From: Candidatus Uhrbacteria bacterium
GTDB lineage: Bacteria; Patescibacteriota; Patescibacteriia; 2-12-FULL-60-25
NCBI GenBank assembly: GCA_020850575.1
Contig: JADZEJ010000002.1
Span: 1 to 64,000, forward strand
Length of the DNA: 64,000 nt
Direction: 5' to 3'
Both the position numbers and the translations under genes were made by a program. Below, piece by piece: positions 49,708 through 58,642 of the stretch (position 1 is its first letter; every line of letters starts with the position of its first letter). The notes below the pieces were generated by a model. It saw only the letters and a list, made by a program, of their open reading frames with translations. It was not told the origin of the DNA and did no database searches.

Positions 49708-50766
49708 ATGCAGGATCAATTGAATGCCTTGAAGCTGGAAGCAGAACAGGCGATTGTACAAGCGGCTGATGTCGTGGTTTTGAATGAATTGGAAGTTAAA
49801 TTTCTCGGACGCAAAGGCGAATTAACTTCTTTACTGAAAGGATTGGCTGGAGTTTCGGCTGAAGATCGTCCAAAATTGGGTGCTTTGGCAAATGAGATTA
49901 AATTGTCTTTGGAACGTGCGGTCGCATTGCGTCGTGAAGGTTTTGAACAAGAAGCTTTGTCTAAATTAGCAGAAAGCGAACGGGTGGATGTGACCGAGCC
50001 GGGTAAAGCGCCACTCCAGGGTCATATTCATATTGTGAGTCAAGCGATTGATGAGATTACTGATATTTTTTCGAAGATTGGGTTTACGCGTACCCGCAAT
50101 CCAGAAGTAGATTGGGATTGGTATGCTTTTGAAAGCTTGAACATGCCTGGCGATCATCCAGCTCGTGATGAATGGGAGACGTTTTTTATGGATGCGCCTG
50201 TTTCGAAGAAAGGAAAGATGGTGCTCACTCCGCATACCTCAAATGCGCAGGCGCATGAATTGGAGCGCGGAGAATTTCCGGTGCGCATGATTAATATCGG
50301 TAAGTGCTATCGTCGGCAGATTGATGTGACCCATGTGCCAATGTTTCATCAATTTGAAGGCTTGTGCGTTGATAAGAATATTTCGATTTCTCATTTACGT
50401 GGAGTGTTGGATTATTTTGCTCGTGAATTTTTTGGTCCAGATCGTAAGACGCGTTTACGTCCATTTCATTTTCGATTTACGGAACCTTCATTTGAAATTG
50501 ATATTTCTTGTGGCGTGTGTGGCGGAACGGGGATTGGAGCGGATAAACAGAAGTGTCGTGTATGTAAACGTGGTTGGTTAGAGCTGGGCGGTGCCGGCAT
50601 GGTGCATCCAAATGTGCTTAAGGCTTCTGGTGTTGATCCGAATGTGTATTCTGGTTTTGCTTTTGGTTGGGGAGTTGAGCGTACCTATATGATGAAAGAA
50701 GGGATGAAATTGGATGATATTCGAACGCTCTATAAGAATGATTTGCGGTTTTTGCAGCAATTTTAA
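49708..50766 (+). CDS. pheS: phenylalanyl-tRNA synthetase alpha subunit
   Basis: PheS is the catalytic subunit of the heterotetrameric PheRS. The 352-residue protein has an N-terminal coiled coil and a class II core: motif 1 region FSKIGFTRTRNPEVDWDW, the segment VLTPHTSNAQAHELERG, motif 2 (INIGKCYRRQIDVTHVPMFH), and motif 3 (YSGFAFGWGVERTYMMKEG). A four-cysteine cluster (CGVCGGTG and CRVCKRGW) before GGAGMVHPNVL forms a probable zinc site; similar inserts are known in other PheS proteins. Length is normal. pheT is not adjacent: a membrane protein gene lies between them. Confidence 0.96.
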   Translation: MQDQLNALKLEAEQAIVQAADVVVLNELEVKFLGRKGELTSLLKGLAGVSAEDRPKLGALANEIKLSLERAVALRREGFEQEALSKLAESERVDVTEPGKAPLQGHIHIVSQAIDEITDIFSKIGFTRTRNPEVDWDWYAFESLNMPGDHPARDEWETFFMDAPVSKKGKMVLTPHTSNAQAHELERGEFPVRMINIGKCYRRQIDVTHVPMFHQFEGLCVDKNISISHLRGVLDYFAREFFGPDRKTRLRPFHFRFTEPSFEIDISCGVCGGTGIGADKQKCRVCKRGWLELGGAGMVHPNVLKASGVDPNVYSGFAFGWGVERTYMMKEGMKLDDIRTLYKNDLRFLQQF

Positions 50767-50848
50767 TATATCATATTTACTTTTATAGTTGGCGTAACAA
50801 GGAGAAAAAGGAGGTTGAAAAATTAATTCTTAAGCAAAGTGTATACAT

Positions 50849-51361
50849 ATGAATTTTGATTGGTTTTATCCCGCTTTTTTTGGACTTACTGCGGTGATTG
50901 TTATCTTTAGCGTCTATCGAAAGATTCAAATGCTTCGTGGATTGAAGACGGCGATTAAAACCGGAGATACTTCTTCAATACGTGCATCTGAATCTGAAAA
51001 TGAAGTTGGATTGATTATTATGATAGCTGTTTTATATAGCTTTCTTGGTTTTTGGGATGCGAGTTTAGGAAAGGTGAGAACGGGTGATGTCGCGATGTAT
51101 GTGATCTGGTGGCTTGCTTGTGTACGTATTTTTTTGACGATCTTCGCTTTGTCGGTGATTGGTCTTATGGGTTTACGTTTTATGGTGAAGCGCAAACCAG
51201 AATCAGAATTTGCGAAGAAATTTGCAGTTGATGCTCCAAAACTAAAAATTATTAAAAATAGATTAACTTTGTTTTCTTTTTTCTTGGTATTTTTTACGAT
51301 TATTGGGATGGTAGCCTTGGTTTTTTTGAATCCGGAAGTGCGAGCATTGAATGGGATGTGA
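50849..51361 (+). CDS. membrane protein of unknown function between pheS and pheT
   Basis: I do not recognise this 170-residue protein. It has four predicted membrane helices (YPAFFGLTAVIVIFSVY; LIIMIAVLYSFLGFWDA; WWLACVRIFLTIFALSVIGL; and FSFFLVFFTIIGMVALVFL). Short charged loops separate them (SIRASESENEVG and KRKPESEFAKKFA). Its position between pheS and pheT is unusual, since those two subunit genes are normally adjacent. A TATACA lies 1 nt before the ATG, too close to drive it, so transcription may come from farther upstream. Positions 50767-50848 include AAAGGAGG, too far upstream to act as the ribosome site for this ATG. Confidence 0.72.
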   Translation: MNFDWFYPAFFGLTAVIVIFSVYRKIQMLRGLKTAIKTGDTSSIRASESENEVGLIIMIAVLYSFLGFWDASLGKVRTGDVAMYVIWWLACVRIFLTIFALSVIGLMGLRFMVKRKPESEFAKKFAVDAPKLKIIKNRLTLFSFFLVFFTIIGMVALVFLNPEVRALNGM

Positions 51362-51400
51362 GATGACAATTTTGGTTTAACTCTGTAAGATTTGTATGCT

Positions 51401-53818
51401 ATGAATTCCCTCGTTTCCTATGACTGGCTGTCAGAATATGTGGACCTTTCCAAGGTCACTCCGGACGAATTTGCGCGTCGGATGTCTTTGTCTGGACCGG
51501 CGGTTGAAAAGATTATTCCACAAGGAAAAGACTTGGATGGAATTGTTGTTGGTTTTGTGACCGAAGTGAAGCCACATCCAAATGCGGATAAATTGCGTTT
51601 GGCGACGGTTAATGCTGGTGAAAAGGGTATGTTGTCGATTGTGTGCGGCGGCTCAAACTTGGCTCAGAATCAATGGGTGGCCGTTGCTTTGGTAGGTTCG
51701 CGTGTACGTTGGCATGGAGAAGGCGATTTGATTACCTTAGTGCCAACAGAAATTCGAGGCATTCCAAGTGAAGGCATGATTTGTGCCGCCAATGAAATTG
51801 GCTTGTTTGATGCTTTTCCTCATAGTGAACGTGAGATTTTAGATTTTGGCATTGCTTTGCCTGAGATGAATGTGAAGGCTGGTACGCCAGTTGCAGATGC
51901 GCTTGGGTTGTCTTCTGATTCTGTGATGGATATCGAAGTCACCTCGAATCGAGTTGATGCGATGGGTATGGTTGGGATGGCGCGTGAAGCGGCGGCTATT
52001 TTGGATGAGAAATTTTTGTGGAAAGAGTCTAAAGTTTTAGCTCCCAAGAAAGGGAAGGCAGAGAAAGGAAATTTGTCTGCGAAGATTTTAGCGAAAGAGG
52101 CTTGTACACGTTATATGGCGGTGCGTATGGAAGGCGTTACGTTGAATACAACACCTTGGTGGATGAAGCGCCGATTATTGTCGGCCGGAATTCGTCCAAT
52201 CAATATTGCGGTCGATATCTCTAACTATGTGATGTTGGAATTGGCGCAGCCTATACATATTTTTGACGCGGATGCGGTGAAAGGCGGTTTGCAGATTCGC
52301 TATGCTCAAGCGGATGAATCAATTTTAGCTTTAGACGGTAAAATCTATACTTTGCCAGACTCGGTTTTGGTGATTGCAGATGCCGAAAAACCTGTTGCGA
52401 TTGCTGGTGTGATGGGTGGCGAAATGAGTGGCGTAAAGAGTCAGTCTTCTTCGATCATTATCGAAGTGGCGACTTTTGATGAAGTTATTATTCGTCGTGG
52501 TTCGCGTAAATTGAATATTCAAACTGATGCACAGTTACGCTATGAAAAAGGATTGTCGACGGCTGCTCCTGCCTTTGCTTTAGCTCGAGCGGTTGAATTG
52601 TTGACGGAATTAACTGGTGCAAAAGTTGTAGGCGAAGTCGTTGATCTTGGACAAACGATGTATAAAGCAAAAAGTTATTCGATTACATCCGACGAAGTGA
52701 ATCGCCAGATTGGAATTACCATGACTCAAAAGAGCATGGTGGATATTTTAAAGCGCTTGGGTTTTGCGGTGAAAACAGTTGGAAAAAAAATTCAGGTTAC
52801 GGTTCCATGGTGGCGTGATCATGATATTGAAGATGGTCGTGACTTTGTTGAAGAGATCGCTCGTATTCAGGGATACGCGTCCATTCCGGCGGAAATTCCT
52901 TTTGGATTGATGCCACGTCCGATTGATCAGGAACTTGTGTGGGAACGACGTATACGCGAAACTTCTAAAATGCTAGGTATGACAGAAATTTATTCGTATT
53001 CGTTTGTTTCTGAAGCATTACTTACAAAAGCGGGATATGATCCGAAGCGAATGTTATATGTTCAAAATCCATTGACGGCTGATTTTGCCGTCATGCGGAC
53101 AACCTTGCTTCCATCTTTACTTGAGATAGCAGCGCAAAATCAAGAACGTTTTACAGAGCAACGTTTATTTGAGGTTGCGAACGTGTATTATCCGCAATCT
53201 GAAACTTGGAACACATTGCCGGATGAGCAATTGGAAATCGGTGCTTTGTTTATTGGTATGGATGAAGCTTGGCGTGCTGCGAAAGGATATGTAGAAAATA
53301 TACTGTCCTCGCTTGGTTTACATGAGGTTGCTTGGAAAAGATTGTCCGGAGATTCTTTTTGGCATCCCGGTCGGAGCGTTCAAGCTTTTTATAAAGGTGA
53401 TTTGGTTGCAACGGTTGGTGAAGTGTCACCAGCACTTTTAAAGAATTTTAAATTAGAACGTGCTGCGATGGTAGATATTCCATTGGAAAAAATTCTGCCT
53501 CATGCAAGTTCCACAAAAACATATCATCCTGACTCCGTCTTTCCGGAAGCAAAACGTGATTTAGCAATTGTGATAGATCGTCATGTTGAATACGATGATA
53601 TTGCACGCGCCATTCGTCGTGTTGATCCATTAATTCGTGGTGTTGAATGGTTTGATACCTATGAAGGTCAACATGTTGCCCCGGGTAAAAAATCATTGGC
53701 AATGCATTTGGTTTTTTCACATGCAGATCGTACGCTTGAGAGCGCTGAAGTCGATGCGTTAATGGAACGTCTTTTGTTAGCATTAAAAGAACACTTTAAG
53801 GCTGAATTGCGAGGATAA
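51401..53818 (+). CDS. pheT: phenylalanyl-tRNA synthetase beta subunit
   Basis: PheT supports tRNA binding and edits mischarged Tyr-tRNA(Phe). The 805-residue protein has the N-terminal EMAP/OB domain (VGFVTEVKPHPNADKLRLATVN), a B3/4 editing-type domain near residues 200-400 (DIEVTSNRVDAMGMVGMARE and IFDADAVKGGL), the B5 domain, the inactive class II core (YSYSFVSEALLTKAGYD), and the C-terminal FDX anticodon-binding domain (FPEAKRDLAIVIDRHVEYDD). Its length is normal. The ATG at 51401 is 9 nt after TAAGAT; an upstream TTG is in the promoter. A second transcript start separate from pheS is therefore plausible. Confidence 0.96.
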   Translation: MNSLVSYDWLSEYVDLSKVTPDEFARRMSLSGPAVEKIIPQGKDLDGIVVGFVTEVKPHPNADKLRLATVNAGEKGMLSIVCGGSNLAQNQWVAVALVGSRVRWHGEGDLITLVPTEIRGIPSEGMICAANEIGLFDAFPHSEREILDFGIALPEMNVKAGTPVADALGLSSDSVMDIEVTSNRVDAMGMVGMAREAAAILDEKFLWKESKVLAPKKGKAEKGNLSAKILAKEACTRYMAVRMEGVTLNTTPWWMKRRLLSAGIRPINIAVDISNYVMLELAQPIHIFDADAVKGGLQIRYAQADESILALDGKIYTLPDSVLVIADAEKPVAIAGVMGGEMSGVKSQSSSIIIEVATFDEVIIRRGSRKLNIQTDAQLRYEKGLSTAAPAFALARAVELLTELTGAKVVGEVVDLGQTMYKAKSYSITSDEVNRQIGITMTQKSMVDILKRLGFAVKTVGKKIQVTVPWWRDHDIEDGRDFVEEIARIQGYASIPAEIPFGLMPRPIDQELVWERRIRETSKMLGMTEIYSYSFVSEALLTKAGYDPKRMLYVQNPLTADFAVMRTTLLPSLLEIAAQNQERFTEQRLFEVANVYYPQSETWNTLPDEQLEIGALFIGMDEAWRAAKGYVENILSSLGLHEVAWKRLSGDSFWHPGRSVQAFYKGDLVATVGEVSPALLKNFKLERAAMVDIPLEKILPHASSTKTYHPDSVFPEAKRDLAIVIDRHVEYDDIARAIRRVDPLIRGVEWFDTYEGQHVAPGKKSLAMHLVFSHADRTLESAEVDALMERLLLALKEHFKAELRG

Positions 53819-53836
53819 GAAAATTACTTTTTTATA

Positions 53837-53845
53837 TGTTATACT
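53837..53845 (+). promoter_or_regulatory. extended -10 promoter (TGTTATACT)
   Basis: TGTTATACT is 10 nt before the ATG at 53856. The identical nonamer occurs at 58626-58634, before the GGDEF gene. Confidence 0.6.
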
Positions 53846-53855
53846 ACTTTTTAGT

Positions 53856-54176
53856 ATGACTCTTTCAAATACTCAAGATTTGTTTTTTCTTGTTCTTTCG
53901 ATTGCAACAGGATGGATTGCGGTCTTTTTTTGTTGGGCATTGTATGAAATTGCAAAATTACTTCATCAAGGAAACCAGGTTGTCACTGAGACACGTGAAA
54001 AAGTCACAAAATTAGAGGCAACGATTTTGAATGTAAAAGATCGTTTAGAATCATCGATGTCTTATTTGGGTATGATTGCTGATGGGGGAAGAGCCGTCAT
54101 GTCGTATTTTAAGAAAGATAAGAATGAAGATGAAGATGAAGAAATTGAGATTGTGCGGAAACGTCGAAAGAAGTAG
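53856..54176 (+). CDS. small membrane protein with coiled-coil tail
   Basis: This 106-residue protein has one N-terminal membrane helix (FLVLSIATGWIAVFFCWALYE). A helical coiled-coil-like stretch follows (VVTETREKVTKLEATILNVK), then a strongly acidic and basic tail (KNEDEDEEIEIVRKRRKK). I do not recognise a family. Its layout resembles small DUF948-like or YtxH-like membrane proteins, which is only a topological comparison. It is followed after 9 nt by another small membrane protein, and the two may work together. Its start is supported by TGTTATACT 10 nt upstream. Confidence 0.72.
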   Translation: MTLSNTQDLFFLVLSIATGWIAVFFCWALYEIAKLLHQGNQVVTETREKVTKLEATILNVKDRLESSMSYLGMIADGGRAVMSYFKKDKNEDEDEEIEIVRKRRKK

Positions 54177-54185
54177 GATATTAGA

Positions 54186-54644
54186 ATGGATCGATTTCTT
54201 GAAAAACTTCGTCAATTTGAACCATTGCTGAATATTTTTGTTTTACTTGCATCTGGAGTAGGGATTTATTTAGCTTATCAAATTGGTTTACAACAAAATG
54301 ACATTAATGCACGAGCTGTTCAGCTCGAAAATTATGTAGAGATTTTTGTCTATCCGAATCAAGGTAATGTGAATGTTGTGAATGTTGGTACGCGTCCGAT
54401 TTATTTGAAAGAGTTTACGTTAAATGGAAAAACGGAATCAATGGGAGGCGGTGCTTTACCGAATGCTGGCGAGCATTGGTATGCGATACCACTATCTTCT
54501 GAAAATATTTCTTCCGGTAAAATTGATTTACTCATTACATATGAAGATTATCAGGGTCAGCTTTATGAAAGCCGTCATCAAGGGACACTAGGAGCTCGTG
54601 GATGGAAGATTGAATCAGCGAAAAGTCACGTTATTGGCAAATAA
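54186..54644 (+). CDS. single-pass membrane protein with beta-rich outer domain
   Basis: The 152-residue protein has one membrane helix near the N-terminus (LLNIFVLLASGVGIYLAYQI). A beta-rich domain of about 100 residues follows (YVEIFVYPNQGNVNVVNVG and KIDLLITYEDYQGQLYE). The alternating pattern suggests an immunoglobulin-like or similar sandwich outside the membrane, with a short amphipathic end. I do not recognise a family. It starts 9 nt after the preceding small membrane protein, so they are probably one operon. No signal peptide cleavage is evident. Confidence 0.72.
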   Translation: MDRFLEKLRQFEPLLNIFVLLASGVGIYLAYQIGLQQNDINARAVQLENYVEIFVYPNQGNVNVVNVGTRPIYLKEFTLNGKTESMGGGALPNAGEHWYAIPLSSENISSGKIDLLITYEDYQGQLYESRHQGTLGARGWKIESAKSHVIGK

Positions 54645-54713
54645 TGGACGGTTGGCTAAGATACGATTTATTGAATTTTCCTTTTTTTCGCAGGCTTTAA
54701 GCCGTCAGCGAAT

Positions 54714-57700
54714 ATGCGTATGTCTGAATCAAACACTTCCGAAAGATCCGTGGAAGAAACGTTAAAATCGCCTTTTGTTCATTTGCATGCACATTCGATG
54801 TATTCCTTGTTGGATGCCGTCGGAAATGTGGAAGAAATTGTTGGACGTGCCAAGGAGCTTGGATATGATAGTTTTGCTTTGACTGATCACGCGGCATTAT
54901 ATGGAGCGATTGAGTTTTATGAAGCGGCAAAAAAAATTGGAATAAAGCCGATTTTAGGTGTAGAAGCTTATATTGCGCCAAATAAACATACTGATAAGCG
55001 TCCAAGAATTGATGAATATGTATCGCATTTAACGATCTTAGCTGAGACAAATGAAGGATATCAAAATTTATTACGACTTATTTCCGTTTCATATTTAGAA
55101 GGCTTTTACTATAAGCCACGAATGGACAAGGATTTACTGCGTCAATTTCATACAGGTTTAATTGCGCTCTCGGGATGTTCAAAAGGCGAGATTCCAAAGG
55201 CATGTCAATCACGTGATTTTGAAAGAGCGGAACATTTAATAAAAGAATATATTGATATTTTCGGTCAAGAAAATTTTTTTCTTGAATTGGTGCATCACCC
55301 AGAATCTTCCACGCAAAATGATATTAATGCTAGTTTGATTCAATTAGCTCGTAAAACTGGAACTCCATTAGTTGCAACAAAGGATGTCCATTACATTCAT
55401 GCGGATGATGCAGATGCACAAGATGCATTACAATGTATACATGATGGTAAGGTTTTGACTGATAATAATCGGTATTCAATTAGCACAATTGATCATTCAT
55501 TAGTCAGTCCCGAAGAAATGATTGTTGCTTTTTCGGAAACGCCTGAAGCGATTACAAATACACGTTTGATAGCGGATCGATGTAATGTCAGCCTTGAAAT
55601 AGGTGTGAATAAGCTTCCGGTATTTGAGGTGCCTGATGGACAAGATCCCGATCTTTATTTGCGTGAATTGTGTCAACTTGGTTTACATGAACGATACGGG
55701 TTACAGCCTATACCAGAAGCACAAGAACGATTGGATTTTGAGTTGGCGACTATTTTACGCATGGGTTTTTCTGCATATTTTTTGATTGTGCATGATTATG
55801 TCAATTGGGCAAAGAAAAATGGTGTGATTGTAGGACCTGGTCGTGGTTCAGCCGCTGGTTCAATCGTCGCTTATGTACTTCGTATTACGAATTTGGATCC
55901 ACTTAAATATGGTTTGTTGTTTGAACGTTTCTTGAATCCAGATCGTATATCAATGCCTGATGTGGATATGGATTTTGATGATGTCAAACGTAAAGACGTT
56001 ATCGAATACGTGTCGAATAAATACGGTCATGACCGTGTTGCCGGTATTATTACTTTTGGAACAATGGCTGCGCGTGCTGCGGTGCGTGATGTGGGGCGTG
56101 TCATGGGTATGACTTTTCAAGAAGTTGATCAAGTAGCCAAGATCATACCTCCGCCTGTTCAAGGAAAACATACTCCGCTAGCAGAATCGGTAAAAGAATC
56201 ACCAGATTTGAGAGCTATTTATGAAAATGACTCGCGGGTACATCAATTGATTGATTTAGCTATTAAATTAGAAGGTACTACACGTCATGCTTCGCAGCAT
56301 GCTTGCGGTATTGTTATTTCACCTCGTCCATTGGTAGAATTTGCACCTTTACAAAAAGCTCAAGGCGGTGATGTTGATCAGGTGATTCAATATTCATTAC
56401 ATTCTTCTGAATCAGTGGGTTTATTGAAAATGGATTTTCTTGGTTTATCAAACTTAACCGTTATTCGTGAATGTATTGATATTGTGGCTGCCGTACATGG
56501 TATTTCTGTTGATATTGATTCGATTCCTTTGGATAATCCGGAAACATATGAATTACTTGGACGAGCAGAAACGACCGGTGTTTTTCAATTGGAATCAGAT
56601 GGAATGAAGCGTTATATTAAAGAATTAAAACCTACAGTGATTGAAGATATTATCGCTATGGTAGCGTTGTATCGTCCCGGTCCAATGCAATTTATAGATT
56701 CATTTATTGCGCGTAAACACGGCAAGGAAAAAATTGTTTATCTTCATCCTCTGTTGGAAAATGCTTTGAGAAATACGTATGGTATTCCAGTGTATCAGGA
56801 ACAGGTCATGCAGGTATCTAAAGACATGGCCGGTTTTACCGGTGGAGAGGCTGATACTTTGCGTAAAGCCATGGGTAAGAAAATTGCGAAGTTAATGGCA
56901 GAGATGCGTGAAAAGTTTATTGTAGGTTCGATGAAGAACGGAGTTCGTCAAGAAATTGCGCAAGAAATTTTTAAACAATTTGAAGAATTTGCTGCTTATG
57001 GTTTTAATAAATCACATGCAGCTTGTTATGCCTTGGTGGCATACCAAACGGCTTATTTAAAAGCGCATTGGCCGGAATGTTTTATGGCAGCGCTTATGAA
57101 TTCAGATTCAAGTAATTTGGATCGTATTACGATTGAGATTGAAGAGTGTCGCCGTATGGGTTTGGTGGTATTGGCACCGGATATAAACGAATCCTTTGCA
57201 GGATTTTCGGTGGTTAAGGGATCTAAGCCGCGTACGATTCGATTTGGATTAAAAGCTATTAAAGGTTTAGGTGAAGACGTCGTAGAACAATTTATTACGG
57301 AGCGTAAAAAGCACGGCGCTTTTACGGATCTTGCAGATATTATTTCACGTGGTCCAGGAAAAACGATTAATCGAAAATCATTGGAAAGTTTAATACGTTC
57401 AGGAGCCTTTGATCGTTTTGGGGATCGTAACCAAATGGTTTTTAATGTCGATACCTTATTAGATTTTCATAAACAACAAAAAAATGAAGCATCCAGTGGA
57501 CAATTTAATTTATTTGCGGCTCAGGCGGATTCAGTAAAGGCACAATTGCAATTGAAACCTGCTCCACCGGGAAATCCGCGTGAATTGCTTTCTTGGGAAA
57601 AAGAATTGTTGGGATTGTATGTTTCAGCTCATCCATATCGTGAATATAGCGAGCGTTTAGCAGCGATTACTACACCCATTTCTCACTTGCGTGAACTTAA

Positions 57701-58256
57701 AAAAGAAAAGAAGATACGTGTGGGAGGGGTATTGATTTTATCTAAGAATATTTTAACTAAGAATAATGAGCACATGGTTTTTGCAAAATTGGAAGATTTA
57801 ACGGGTTCAACCGAAGCAATCGTGTTTCCGCGTGTACTAGCGGACACAGCGCAGGTGTGGGTTGAAGATAAAATCGTTATTGTTTCTGGCCGACCGCAAG
57901 AAAAAGATGGAGAGATGAAAATTCTGGTTGAAACGGCTTTTGAAGTAACAGCGCAAAACATTGATGAAATTTTACAGGGTACCGAGCTTCAACATGGATC
58001 ACCTGCACAAATAGCAATTGAACAAACACATTCTGTGCAATTGCATATGCGAGCGAATTTACCAGACTCTATTTTGACTTTTTTACGGCATATTTTTGAT
58101 GAATTTCCTGGTCAATACCCCGTTATTTTTCTGATTGATGATATAGATGGCGTCCGTCGAATAAAATCGAGTGCACACATTGCTTATACAGAAGAAGTCG
58201 TACGACGGATAGAAGCGGTCATAGGTAAGGGAGCGGTAAAGTTGTTAAAGAGTTGA
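54714..58256 (+). CDS. dnaE: DNA polymerase III alpha subunit
   Basis: DnaE is the replicative polymerase. The 1180-residue protein has an N-terminal PHP domain with intact metal ligands (VHLHAHSMYSLLDAVG and FALTDHAALYGAIEF), so it may proofread itself. The catalytic palm has PDVDMDFDD near residue 414. The fingers contain FNKSHAACYALVAYQTAYLK. A QFNLF clamp-binding motif follows near 929, and the OB domain (VGGVLILSKNILTKNNEHM) lies near the C-terminus. Length is typical. Two ATG codons (54714 and 54720) are possible starts. The gene has a leader of uncertain length that includes a GACGG/CCGTC inverted repeat. Confidence 0.97.
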   Translation: MRMSESNTSERSVEETLKSPFVHLHAHSMYSLLDAVGNVEEIVGRAKELGYDSFALTDHAALYGAIEFYEAAKKIGIKPILGVEAYIAPNKHTDKRPRIDEYVSHLTILAETNEGYQNLLRLISVSYLEGFYYKPRMDKDLLRQFHTGLIALSGCSKGEIPKACQSRDFERAEHLIKEYIDIFGQENFFLELVHHPESSTQNDINASLIQLARKTGTPLVATKDVHYIHADDADAQDALQCIHDGKVLTDNNRYSISTIDHSLVSPEEMIVAFSETPEAITNTRLIADRCNVSLEIGVNKLPVFEVPDGQDPDLYLRELCQLGLHERYGLQPIPEAQERLDFELATILRMGFSAYFLIVHDYVNWAKKNGVIVGPGRGSAAGSIVAYVLRITNLDPLKYGLLFERFLNPDRISMPDVDMDFDDVKRKDVIEYVSNKYGHDRVAGIITFGTMAARAAVRDVGRVMGMTFQEVDQVAKIIPPPVQGKHTPLAESVKESPDLRAIYENDSRVHQLIDLAIKLEGTTRHASQHACGIVISPRPLVEFAPLQKAQGGDVDQVIQYSLHSSESVGLLKMDFLGLSNLTVIRECIDIVAAVHGISVDIDSIPLDNPETYELLGRAETTGVFQLESDGMKRYIKELKPTVIEDIIAMVALYRPGPMQFIDSFIARKHGKEKIVYLHPLLENALRNTYGIPVYQEQVMQVSKDMAGFTGGEADTLRKAMGKKIAKLMAEMREKFIVGSMKNGVRQEIAQEIFKQFEEFAAYGFNKSHAACYALVAYQTAYLKAHWPECFMAALMNSDSSNLDRITIEIEECRRMGLVVLAPDINESFAGFSVVKGSKPRTIRFGLKAIKGLGEDVVEQFITERKKHGAFTDLADIISRGPGKTINRKSLESLIRSGAFDRFGDRNQMVFNVDTLLDFHKQQKNEASSGQFNLFAAQADSVKAQLQLKPAPPGNPRELLSWEKELLGLYVSAHPYREYSERLAAITTPISHLRELKKEKKIRVGGVLILSKNILTKNNEHMVFAKLEDLTGSTEAIVFPRVLADTAQVWVEDKIVIVSGRPQEKDGEMKILVETAFEVTAQNIDEILQGTELQHGSPAQIAIEQTHSVQLHMRANLPDSILTFLRHIFDEFPGQYPVIFLIDDIDGVRRIKSSAHIAYTEEVVRRIEAVIGKGAVKLLKS

Positions 58257-58328
58257 CATATTTGCTATTCTTTGCTTTACTCATCTATTGATCTTTTGTA
58301 TAAGATTAGTTTAAAGGATGATTTCTTT

Positions 58329-58616
58329 ATGACGATCGACGACAACAAAGATATGATCATTCTGGCGGAAACGCTCAAACAACGTATTAGGGATGCGCAA
58401 AGCCCTTTTTCACAGACTACCATTTGCGGTTTGCTTCAAGCGGAAATGGTGCGTAAGGGACACAAAGTTTCCCTTAAGCGTCTTACCGATTTCGATGCGT
58501 TTACCACTGAACAGATTCAAATGGCAGAAATTATTTTGCCGACCGTTATCGGTTCATCACTTTCTGATCAAACGATCCAAGAGATCGCCGTTTCCCATCG
58601 GACTACGCCTAAGTAG
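58329..58616 (+). CDS. small hypothetical helical protein
   Basis: The 95-residue protein is not recognised. It is predicted cytoplasmic and mostly helical, with segments MIILAETLKQRIRDAQ and ICGLLQAEMVRKGHKVS. The layout is like a small DNA- or protein-binding helical domain, but I see no diagnostic motif. The start ATG at 58329 follows AAAGGATG, a possible ribosome site 9-11 nt upstream; longer in-frame starts lack one. The last seven or so codons (SHRTTPK and the stop) lie inside a strong terminator hairpin, so transcript and protein end nearly together. Confidence 0.65.
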   Translation: MTIDDNKDMIILAETLKQRIRDAQSPFSQTTICGLLQAEMVRKGHKVSLKRLTDFDAFTTEQIQMAEIILPTVIGSSLSDQTIQEIAVSHRTTPK

Positions 58617-58626
58617 TCCGTTTTTT
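58599..58626 (+). terminator. terminator overlapping the stop codon
   Basis: CGGACTAC and GTAGTCCG form a perfect 8-bp stem around a six-base loop, with six Ts after it. The TAG stop of the small helical protein (58614-58616) lies in the 3' arm. The next gene's promoter starts within the T-run. Confidence 0.92.
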
Positions 58627-58634
58627 GTTATACT
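58626..58634 (+). promoter_or_regulatory. extended -10 promoter (TGTTATACT) of the GGDEF gene
   Basis: TGTTATACT starts at the end of a terminator T-run and lies 8 nt before the ATG at 58643. Terminator and promoter are abutted in fewer than 40 nt, which is a compact arrangement. Confidence 0.65.
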
Positions 58635-58642
58635 CTTTATGT

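Noticed and set aside
50800-50815. AAAGGAGG Shine-Dalgarno-like sequence with a GTAACAAGG stretch resembling the 16S rRNA 3' region
   Set aside because: It is more than 30 nt from the nearest start codon and no small open frame follows; the rRNA resemblance is only about nine bases.
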